From a virus, in IMG/VR virus record IMGVR_UViG_3300030103_003525, positions 1 through 58,212 of that record: a DNA stretch of 58,212 nt; one strand, written 5' to 3'. Each line of letters begins with the position of its first letter. Positions within the stretch are counted from its first letter, which is position 1. Below are positions 50,663 through 58,100 of this stretch, piece after piece. The notes beneath the pieces were generated by a model. That model was not told the DNA's origin. It worked only from the letters and a program-made list of their open reading frames with translations, and did no database searches. Made by a program: the position numbers and the translations under genes.

Positions 50663-51231
50663 TCATCTTTTTCAGTAGCATATTTAACGCCCATAATAGT
50701 TCCAACTATAGAAAATGCATTGGTTAACAGTATACCTAACATATTAGACCAAGTAGAACCAATTATTTGCGTATCGGTATTTGTGAATAAGGCAAAGACA
50801 TACATAGCAGTAGTTACGACACCAACACTTACAATAACAACTAAAGCAACTTTTACAATAGTTCCTATAAGCTCTGTCTGCGTTTTCTTCTGCATAACCT
50901 CTAGATCTTCTAGGGCTTTGTCCTTGCCTTTCTCAGCAGCGTCCTTTAACTTCTCAGATTCTTTTAATGTTAACTGAAGATCTTTAAGAAGTCTTTCGTT
51001 CTCCTCTGCGGCAACAGCTAACTTTTTATTTTGCTGTTGAACTTGCTTGGTTATAGTAAGCCTTTTCTTGCGAGAGCTACTATCTTTATTTATACAGTTC
51101 TTTAAATAGTCTTCAAATACAGTATCTCCAGATTTAGCTTTTAATACTTTAAGAATATTACCCTCAAGAAAAATGCGTTTGCTTTTTGCTAAAGCTAACA
51201 GCTCATCTCTTAATTTTTTATCTGGATCCAT
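50659..51231 (-). CDS. Coiled-coil protein with two C-terminal membrane spans
   Basis: This 190-residue protein has a basic N-terminal region (about 1-60) and a coiled coil (about 60-122, QQQNKKLAVAAEENERLLKD). Two hydrophobic spans follow, about 123-150 (IVKVALVVIVSVGVVTTAMY core) and 163-185 (MLGILLTNAFSIVGTIMGV), ending in YATEKDE. With both termini inside, the coiled coil lies in the cytoplasm where the receiver could contact it. It sits 11 nt after the receiver gene. It could be the membrane output of the phosphorelay or a holin/antiholin-like regulator. No family was recognised. Confidence 0.65.
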   Translation of the reverse strand: MDPDKKLRDELLALAKSKRIFLEGNILKVLKAKSGDTVFEDYLKNCINKDSSSRKKRLTITKQVQQQNKKLAVAAEENERLLKDLQLTLKESEKLKDAAEKGKDKALEDLEVMQKKTQTELIGTIVKVALVVIVSVGVVTTAMYVFALFTNTDTQIIGSTWSNMLGILLTNAFSIVGTIMGVKYATEKDE

Positions 51232-51242
51232 AATATTTTACA

Positions 51243-51680
51243 TTATCTGTAAACCTTAAAGGAATTCTTTTTTGATTTATAACCTTCGTAGTCTTTTCTG
51301 AATTCTTCAAGTCTTGGCTCTATGTCATCAGACTTTATAATCCAAAACTGCGCTCCAGCCTCTTTTGCTTTATCAATCTCTTGATGGTCATCAGAAGATG
51401 ATATTATACCTACAACACAACCATTGCCATAGTCGTAGTTAATCTTTCTTATCATCTCAATGCCGTCAAAGCTAGACCCTATAATATTAAGGTCTACAAA
51501 AACACACTCAGGTCGTTCCTCATTTAAATCATCAGGAAACCATTCCTTGAATTTAGCATCAGCTTCATCAGAAGAATTTAAAGCTTCTAAGGATAGAGTT
51601 ATATCCAATATGTTACAGGCATCTTCAAATACCAAGTGAAATAGATCCTCATCATCGATGAGCATAATAGAATTTATCAT
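51243..51680 (-). CDS. Stand-alone response-regulator receiver (CheY-like)
   Basis: This 145-residue protein is a single receiver domain. The metal-binding acidic pair is Asp9-Asp10 (MLIDDED). The phospho-acceptor is Asp63 (VFVDLNI). The Ser switch is Ser94/95 (GIISSSDD) and the conserved Lys is Lys116 (WIIKSDD). All residues needed for phosphorylation are present. There is no DNA-binding or enzymatic output domain, so it should act by protein contact, like CheY or Spo0F. It lies 10 nt after the kinase gene, which is almost certainly its partner. Confidence 0.9.
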   Translation of the reverse strand: MINSIMLIDDEDLFHLVFEDACNILDITLSLEALNSSDEADAKFKEWFPDDLNEERPECVFVDLNIIGSSFDGIEMIRKINYDYGNGCVVGIISSSDDHQEIDKAKEAGAQFWIIKSDDIEPRLEEFRKDYEGYKSKKNSFKVYR

Positions 51681-51690
51681 TTTTTTAGTT

Positions 51691-52929
51691 TTATATAGTA
51701 ATACACATTTTTGTTCCGTTACTTAATTTCTCCGCCCTCACTTCGAAACCGTGTTCTTTCAAAATAGCGATACATATGTTCAGACCTAAGCCCGTACCGC
51801 CTTCCGATTGACCCTCTTTCCTAGTGTAAGGTTTTGATAAATAAAGGAACTCTTCTTGACTCATACCTCTCCCATTATCTTGGACGTATATGCATCGTTT
51901 ATTATTGTCTATACTCATAAAAACTTTAACGATCTTCTTTGGACTGTCATTATACTTTAGTCCGTTTCTAATTAAATTATCAATTGCTGTACAAAACAAT
52001 GGCTCATTTACTTCTACTGTTGGCAATATGCCAATATCTACTTGCTTTATATATGATGTTGTTGCTAAATAACTCTTTAGTGAGTCACTTAGATTATGCG
52101 GAGCCATATCCAATTGCGCATCCTCTTTTACTAGGTTAGTAAATTCTTTAACTCCCTTAAATACTTTCTGCGTATGCTTAAGACCTTCTTCTAACATCTT
52201 AAGGGGAGCTTGTATTTTTAGCTGTTTTATCTTCTCTTCTGACAGCCTTCTTCTTAGCGAGGTTAACCCTCTAGGCATATAGGTATTAATACCCGAATGC
52301 ATATCGTGACGTAATATCTTAGCAGCGTGTTCCAAGTAAGTGTTTTTCTGTAACGCCTCTTGCTCTGCTAAGTGTTGAGATGTAATGTCTGTAGCTATTT
52401 TTAAAACAGTACTGTACTTACCATTCTCGTCTTTAATAGGTGTGTAGTGTCCAATTAAGAACTTTTTAGATTTGTTTTTTGCGTATCTCTCAAACTCTCC
52501 TTTTACAAGTTTTCCCTTTTCAAGAGATCTCCAAAAGTCTGTGTATGCATCGCTATATGCAAATTTCTTATCTAAGAATATTCTATGCGTTTTACCTACA
52601 AGCTCAGAGGCAGTATACCCCATAGCCTTACAGAAGGATTTATTTACATAGATAATCTTACCATCAGATTTAAACCTTACAATTAAGCTGGATTCATCTA
52701 TAGCCTTTAGCTGTAGGTCTACGTTATCTTCTTTGGTTCTAGTTACTCTTATAAAGTCATAAACGACATAAGCAAAGAAAGGACTAAATAATATTATACA
52801 ACCGTAAGCTACCTCTGCTAGTATGTAGCTTGGATCAAAGACCCTAAATACTACTAGAGTTTGTATGATGAAAAAAACAAACATTATAGCACTAGAAATG
52901 CCCAAACATATCTTGGCTAACTTACTCAT
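51691..52929 (-). CDS. Membrane PAS sensor histidine kinase
   Basis: This 412-residue kinase has two membrane spans (about 5-28 and 36-60) with only a short external loop. A PAS domain follows (about 72-185, with YVNKSFCKAMGYTASELVGK and the PAC-like KYSTVLKIATDIT). The dimerisation/phosphotransfer helix has LRHDMHSGI, with His208 the likely phosphorylated residue. The HATPase domain shows the N-box IDNLIRNGLKYN (Asn318), G1 DNGRGM (351-356) and G2 GGTGLGL (377-383). The enzyme looks intact. The signal is probably read by PAS in the cytoplasm or membrane (redox, ligand or energy state). It lies in one operon with a holin-like gene upstream and its receiver downstream. A full sensor kinase is rare in a phage. 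Confidence 0.93.
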   Translation of the reverse strand: MSKLAKICLGISSAIMFVFFIIQTLVVFRVFDPSYILAEVAYGCIILFSPFFAYVVYDFIRVTRTKEDNVDLQLKAIDESSLIVRFKSDGKIIYVNKSFCKAMGYTASELVGKTHRIFLDKKFAYSDAYTDFWRSLEKGKLVKGEFERYAKNKSKKFLIGHYTPIKDENGKYSTVLKIATDITSQHLAEQEALQKNTYLEHAAKILRHDMHSGINTYMPRGLTSLRRRLSEEKIKQLKIQAPLKMLEEGLKHTQKVFKGVKEFTNLVKEDAQLDMAPHNLSDSLKSYLATTSYIKQVDIGILPTVEVNEPLFCTAIDNLIRNGLKYNDSPKKIVKVFMSIDNNKRCIYVQDNGRGMSQEEFLYLSKPYTRKEGQSEGGTGLGLNICIAILKEHGFEVRAEKLSNGTKMCITI

Positions 52930-52937
52930 ATATTATT

Positions 52938-53090
52938 TCATTTTCCTTTTCTTAAAAGATACCACCTATGTAGTGTGTAACCAATAGATGCAGATAAGAG
53001 CAGTATTTTTAATGTTATCTCAATAGTTGACATACTAACACCCATTGCTGTGGTGTTTAGAAAAAACAGTTTGAGATCTTCTTGATTCAT
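52938..53090 (-). CDS. Small single-span membrane peptide between holin-like gene and kinase
   Basis: A 50-residue frame starts MNQEDLKLFFLNTTAMGVSM. It has one hydrophobic span (about 23-40, ITLKILLLSASIGYTL) and a basic C-terminus (HRWYLLRKGK). Its ATG overlaps the TGA of the holin-like gene (ATGA), and the kinase ATG follows its stop by 8 nt, so it is part of the operon. The membrane-plus-basic-tail form would suit a holin partner, antiholin or kinase accessory peptide. Function is inferred only from context. Confidence 0.6.
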   Translation of the reverse strand: MNQEDLKLFFLNTTAMGVSMSTIEITLKILLLSASIGYTLHRWYLLRKGK

Positions 53091-53311
53091 TTCTTTGCAA
53101 ACTTCTCTATAGCTGTTCCGAAAAACATAGCAATAGTAATGTACTCTACAGCCTCAACAAGTTCCTTACTTGGGGCTATGTCGATCTGAGAAAAGGAGTT
53201 TGCTATAAGTGTACCAAATAATACAATTGCGCCAATGACTCCAATGACTCGCTTACTACTCACGCTATCAGCGTTTCCGTTAGCTAGAAGTTTATTTATC
53301 CAATTTTTCAT
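53087..53311 (-). CDS. Holin-like small membrane protein
   Basis: This 74-residue protein has two hydrophobic segments, about 22-40 (VIGVIGAIVLFGTLIANSF) and 54-70 (VEYITIAMFFGTAIEKF), short polar ends and a basic tail. Size and topology suit a class II holin, and the SSKRxIGxxG start with a terminal EKF is common in small phage membrane proteins of Bacteroidetes. It would release the M15 endolysin (16301-16771). It heads the operon with the two-component genes, behind a promoter with leaderless spacing. Holins are diverse, so the call is based on topology and context. Confidence 0.6.
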   Translation of the reverse strand: MKNWINKLLANGNADSVSSKRVIGVIGAIVLFGTLIANSFSQIDIAPSKELVEAVEYITIAMFFGTAIEKFAKK

Positions 53312-53315
53312 ATAG

Positions 53316-53323
53316 CAAAGTTA
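53316..53323 (-). promoter_or_regulatory. -7 box TAACTTTG for the holin-like/two-component operon
   Basis: The minus strand reads TAACTTTG-CTAT-ATG (53311). It lies just after a terminator, so the operon 53311-50129 has its own start point. The spacing implies a leaderless message. Confidence 0.55.
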
Positions 53324-53334
53324 ATGCAAAAGAA

Positions 53335-53353
53335 AAGCCCCTCTAGGGGGCTT
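53335..53353 (-). terminator. Intrinsic terminator after 53377-53625
   Basis: AAGCCCC and GGGGCTT form a perfect 7-bp stem around a 5-nt loop, followed on the minus strand by TTCTTTTGC. It separates the coiled-coil gene from the holin-like/kinase operon. Confidence 0.8.
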
Positions 53354-53376
53354 ATCCAACCTTTGATATGAAGCTG

Positions 53377-53625
53377 TTACTTAACCTCCTCAGCTTCTAC
53401 AGGAGTAAATTCACCAGTGTCTAGATTGACAGTTCCATCACCGTGTTCTTCCAAGATAACCTTACGTGCTTCAGCCATCTTTTCTTCTAGTTCTGTATGA
53501 GAAGATATAAGGGTAGACTTTCTTGCTTCAAGCAAAGAAATAGCACCAAGTTCTTGTTGTATTTTATTCATATCAGTCTGAATAGACTTGATAGATTCTA
53601 AAGATTCTTTTTTTATTTTTTCCAT
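53377..53625 (-). CDS. Small coiled-coil protein of unknown function
   Basis: This 82-residue protein is one long helix, Lys/Glu-rich with heptads (about 1-62, starting MEKIKKESLESIKSIQTDMN), and a C-terminal tail with GDGTVNLDTGEFTPVEA. It is a single-gene unit with its own -7 box and terminator. A minor virion or assembly role is possible; no family was recognised. Confidence 0.65.
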   Translation of the reverse strand: MEKIKKESLESIKSIQTDMNKIQQELGAISLLEARKSTLISSHTELEEKMAEARKVILEEHGDGTVNLDTGEFTPVEAEEVK

Positions 53626-53645
53626 TGTAATGAATTTTTATATTG

Positions 53646-53653
53646 CAAATATA
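53646..53653 (-). promoter_or_regulatory. -7 box TATATTTG before 53377-53625
   Basis: The minus strand reads TATATTTG, then a leader of about 20 nt to ATG 53625. It matches TAnnTTTG. Confidence 0.45.
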
Positions 53654-53665
53654 GTTTATATCAAG

Positions 53666-54019
53666 TTAACTTTCAATAGTTAAAGTTACAACTTTTGGAG
53701 ATACCTTCTCTTCTATATCAGAAGCTATGTTTGCTTCTATCCTAGTAACCTCATCTGCTCCTAGAGCGGTTTTACACCAAGCTGTTACTTCAGTATTAGT
53801 TAGTTTATCAACAGCAATAAACTTTGAAGGATCTATTGATTCTGTTGAAATAGATATTGTACCAATACAGCTAGACATATATTCGACATCAGAAACAGTC
53901 TTAGTTCCTTGAACTGACCAATGTATGTTAAATACAACATCAGTTAATTCAGTTCCTGAAGCATCAAATTTTGTATAGCAGTCTAAGGTTCTGCAATTCC
54001 AAGTATAAGTAACAGCCAT
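53666..54019 (-). CDS. Small conserved phage protein (VTYTWN...HW type)
   Basis: This 117-residue protein has AVTYTWNCRTLDCYTK near the start, DVVFNIHWSVQGTK, and EVTAWCKTALGADEVTRIEANIASDIEEK near the end. The pattern TYTWN...VVxxxHWxxxG...W.K.ALG...V...EA.IA..I is shared with small proteins near tail-fibre genes in marine phages. It may be a fibre accessory or chaperone; function is unproven. Its stop and start are separated from neighbours by short gaps, and it has its own -7 box. Confidence 0.65.
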   Translation of the reverse strand: MAVTYTWNCRTLDCYTKFDASGTELTDVVFNIHWSVQGTKTVSDVEYMSSCIGTISISTESIDPSKFIAVDKLTNTEVTAWCKTALGADEVTRIEANIASDIEEKVSPKVVTLTIES

Positions 54020-54032
54020 AATAATTTTTTTA

Positions 54033-54040
54033 CAAAGTTA
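54033..54040 (-). promoter_or_regulatory. -7 box TAACTTTG before 53666-54019
   Basis: The minus strand reads TAACTTTGTAAAAAAATTATT and then ATG 54019. It lies in the 27-nt gap after the LamG-like gene and matches TAnnTTTG. Confidence 0.5.
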
Positions 54041-54046
54041 ATGAAT

Positions 54047-55123
54047 TTATGCGTGTTGAGTTGATGAAGCTGGAGTTCCAACTTGATTAGATAGATTGTA
54101 AGCACCATTCGTATCTAGCCCTAAGTCTCCCGCATCTTCAAACCTAAATAAAACATTAGTGTAAGTAAAACCATAATTGCTTTCATCTTGCGGTGCGCCA
54201 CTATTATATATTTCGTTAACCTCTGTTGAGCTTAAGCAGTTTTCATAAAAATATGTAACCTCATCCCAACAAAGTCCAGATCCAAGTTCTGATGAATATG
54301 AACCTCCAACAACTAAATATTGTTGATCCCAAGTGATATTATTTAATGTGTGAGTCCCGCCACTTGTTCTTGTTAAAGCTGTTCCATTCCAATAAACATT
54401 TAATCTAGAAGCTCCTGTTGCAGAAGAATCATATGTAATATCAAGCCGCATAAAGTTGTTTGCGTTAACATTTCCAAGAGTTAAAGGAATAGATATATTA
54501 TTGGCATATAAAGCTGTACCAACACCCCATTGTCTATTAGTAGCTATTCCCGTTGTGCTACTGTTAGCTGAATTATTTAACTCATATACCCAAGTTGTTG
54601 TGTTAGGGCCTCCGGGCGGAGATGACTCGTCTATCATTTGAAAATACAAAGTAGTTTTACCATCTGAAGTGTTAAATATATTTAAATTCCAACCACCTCC
54701 TACTGTACCGCCTCCTTGATTATTATAATTATGAAAAGCAGACATATAATAGTAAGTTGCACCTTCCGATCTAGGTAGTAACCAAGCACCATAACTAAAC
54801 CCTCCAGAGTCATCGTTAAATTTTGGCTGTTCTTCAGATACGCTACTCCAACCATCTCCGTAAAGCATAGATCCAGCATTTCCATCATCGGGAGGAAAAA
54901 AACAAGACTTAGTAGAATAACTACAAACAGCATTATGGTTATAATCATACCACTCAGATATCTTAGCGGGATTAGCACCATTTGGATAAGAAGGGCTACA
55001 GGTGTTTATAGTCCCGTAGTCTCCATTCTCAGCTTTGTCTAACTGTATAGCTGCTGTTCTAGAACGGCCTAGCTCTTCGTTTATGTCTCCTAGTGTTATC
55101 AGTCCTGATGCGGGTAGTGTCAT
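54047..55123 (-). CDS. Tail-associated protein with LamG/concanavalin-like domain
   Basis: This 358-residue protein begins MTLPASGLITLGDINEELGR, a start shared by many phage tail-region proteins. Residues about 90-300 look like a jelly-roll LamG/concanavalin-like lectin domain: GGGWNLNIFNTSDG, MRLDITYDSS, LNVYWNGTALTRTSGG and a CLSSTEVNEIYNSG segment. Such domains bind carbohydrates, so it may help recognise the cell surface. It overlaps the fibre stop (ATGA at 55120-55123) and is co-translated with the fibre. Confidence 0.7.
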   Translation of the reverse strand: MTLPASGLITLGDINEELGRSRTAAIQLDKAENGDYGTINTCSPSYPNGANPAKISEWYDYNHNAVCSYSTKSCFFPPDDGNAGSMLYGDGWSSVSEEQPKFNDDSGGFSYGAWLLPRSEGATYYYMSAFHNYNNQGGGTVGGGWNLNIFNTSDGKTTLYFQMIDESSPPGGPNTTTWVYELNNSANSSTTGIATNRQWGVGTALYANNISIPLTLGNVNANNFMRLDITYDSSATGASRLNVYWNGTALTRTSGGTHTLNNITWDQQYLVVGGSYSSELGSGLCWDEVTYFYENCLSSTEVNEIYNSGAPQDESNYGFTYTNVLFRFEDAGDLGLDTNGAYNLSNQVGTPASSTQHA

Positions 55124-58100
55124 TTAGATAGTTTTTTGACTTGTTCTTTTAATTCATCAATCTGCTCTTGCTGTTCTTTCATTCCTTCTATAAGTAGAGC
55201 TACCATATTCTGATAAGAAACAGAGTACATACCCTTATCGTCTTCGTGAACAACTTCGGGTACGTGAGGTAATACCTCTTGAGCTATGACACCCATAAAT
55301 CTCTTCTCTGAGTCTAAGTCTGTTCTTTGGTAAGTTACCCCACGAATAGCTTTTATCTTCTCTACAGGATCAGATATGCTAATTATATTATCTTTTACTC
55401 TAGCATCTGAAAATGCAGTAATGTCAGCAGAGGCATATATAGATACATTAGAAACAGCAGAGTTTACGTGTAGAGGGTATGAAGGAGTAGATCCGTTAGT
55501 AATACCAATTCCTACTTTAGCAGATGTTCCTAAATTAATAGTATCAGCACCTTGATTTGTTTGAACATTATCTACTATAGTAGGATCTGATATGTTAGTA
55601 CCTGTAGGGCTTGTATTTATATAAATTGCACCTTTAGTTGTAGATAAAGAATTAGTTGTAAGGTCTCTGTTAGTAGTAATTTTAGCTTCACATTGAGAAT
55701 AAAATCTAACTTCTGCATAAATAGGAAGATATCTAATGTCTCCACTTACTGTTGTCAATGGCCCTACCGTTAATTGAAAACTTTCAGTTTGAGAACCACC
55801 AGAAATTTCAACAAGATCCATATCTGCATAGTTGTTATATCCCGCTACAAGCTGATACTTTTTAGAAACACCTTGACCAAAATACGGTTCCATCAATTCT
55901 ATTTCTAAAACACCTGTATTTCCCCAATCGTTATAATCAAAAAATACTCTAGCTATTTCATATCTTTTTGCTTGAGTAGACTGTCCTGTATGAAAAGTAT
56001 CTGTAATTACTGTTGTGTAATTTTTTAAACTAAACTGATTATTAAAAACAGGGCCAACAGTGTTACCTTCTCCAGCTGATACTACCATAGAACCAGCAAC
56101 TGTTAATTTACCATTAGTAGTTAAGGACATTGCTCCTTGAGAACCGCTATGGCTAGTATCGCCCCACCAAAAACCTCTATTTGAATTATCATTCATTTGG
56201 AATGTCATAGCATACTCTGCACCAGAATTTCCAATACTACCAAAGGTGAAACCATTAGTCATACCTATAGCGTAAGCTGATGAACTCCAAACTCTAAGTT
56301 TATCTCTTGATAGAGCAGCATTACCACCAATGAATGCACCGTTAATTACATCAATGCTACCAGTCTCGCCACTAATTCTACAAAGCTCGCTAATTGTTCC
56401 AGTTCCTCCACCGTGACGACCTATCACAAAATCAGCACCTGAAGTGTTATTACTGTTAGAATCTAAGTTGACATAAACCGCACCGTAAGAATTAATTCTA
56501 ATATCGTCAGCTTCACCACCAGTATTACTTCTGCTGCTAATGCTATGGTTTGCGTTGCTATCTTCATAAAAGGTAATAAAACTTCCTCTGCTCATATTAA
56601 TGTCACCATTAGAAGAGCCAAAGTTTATATTTCCGTTCATAGAAAGGTTATCATCTATTGTTGTAGCACCATTAAAGTAAGCTGTACCTTGATTATAGAA
56701 ATCAAAACTTGCGTGAACACTAGTTATACCTACTGCAAATTTTGAAGTCACATTAGCATTACCACTAACAGTTAATTTTTCAGCGGGAGTAGAAGTGCCA
56801 ATTCCAACATTTAAACCATATGCCGTTAGAACATTGTGAGAACCGCCATTATACAAGTGAGTTCGCAAGTGAACTCTTTGAGAGTAATTTCCAGCATATG
56901 GAGATGCGTGGTTATATGACTCTATTACCAAACCAGAATCACCACTGCTTCCAAATGATCCATTATCTAGTCTACGAAGACCAACATAAGTGCTTCCTGC
57001 TTTTGTCCAGTTTCCTAATGAAATGTTACCAGATACATCAAGTTTTTGTAGCGGATTATTATTACCAATTCCCATATTACCCGAACTTCCATTTCCTGTA
57101 ACTACAACATTACCGTTTTGTTGTAATTCAAGAACGTGAGAAGCAACAGAATTATAAGCTGGGGTTGAAGCGGCTGGATAAAACTGTAAATTATATGAAG
57201 TGCCAGAGTTTCTCGCTGATATGTCCCATCTAGCTGCCCCGTTTACATCAAAAAATAATTCAGAAGGATTATCACCAATACTTCGTAAACGAGTTGTTGA
57301 TCTTCCAGTGCTTGCTTGGTTTATAAATCCACTAGTAGCATCTGTACCATAGCTACCATTTGAATAAACTAAGTGTAATTTTGGAACAGGAATAGTAGTC
57401 CCTGTACCTATTCCTACGTTACCACCTCCCGTTATAGTCATTAAGTTATCTGAAGCCCAATGACCTAAAATTAAGAGGTTATTGTTTGAACCAGCTGTAC
57501 CTGAATATCTATATCCAATATATGCAGAATTTTTTGTGCTACCAGCCTTACCAAAAACAAGTATATTGCTTTCACCAGATGTTAGATTAGGAGTAAAAGC
57601 ATTAATAGTATGATTAAACGTTATAGATGATGTGTTTATTACACTTATAGTGGGTGCTGTTGAAGTACCTCCACCAGAAATAGTAAGTTTTCCATTAGGA
57701 GAACCAGTCCCAATTGCAACGTTACCGTTTGATCCTTCTATGAATAATCTTGAAGAAGCTGTTGGATTTGAAGTTATACTGCTAGTGTTAGCGGCCAAAA
57801 ATAAATCTCCGTTATAATCTGAAAATATACCTGACCTTACATCACCTAAACCACCATTTACAGCATCAGACCTTGTACTAAAACCAATACCGTGAGGATC
57901 AAAACTAGTATTATTAGGTCTGTGAACTAATAGTGGTACGGATGCAGATTGATTTACTTGTAAAGCAACATTAGGAGTTGAAGTTCCAATTCCTACTTTT
58001 CCAGTTCCTTCATTAAGAATAAGATTACCATTTCCTCCATTACCACTGTTTATATATGAATTTGTTTCATCTACCCAAATTCTAATAGACCTGCCACCAT

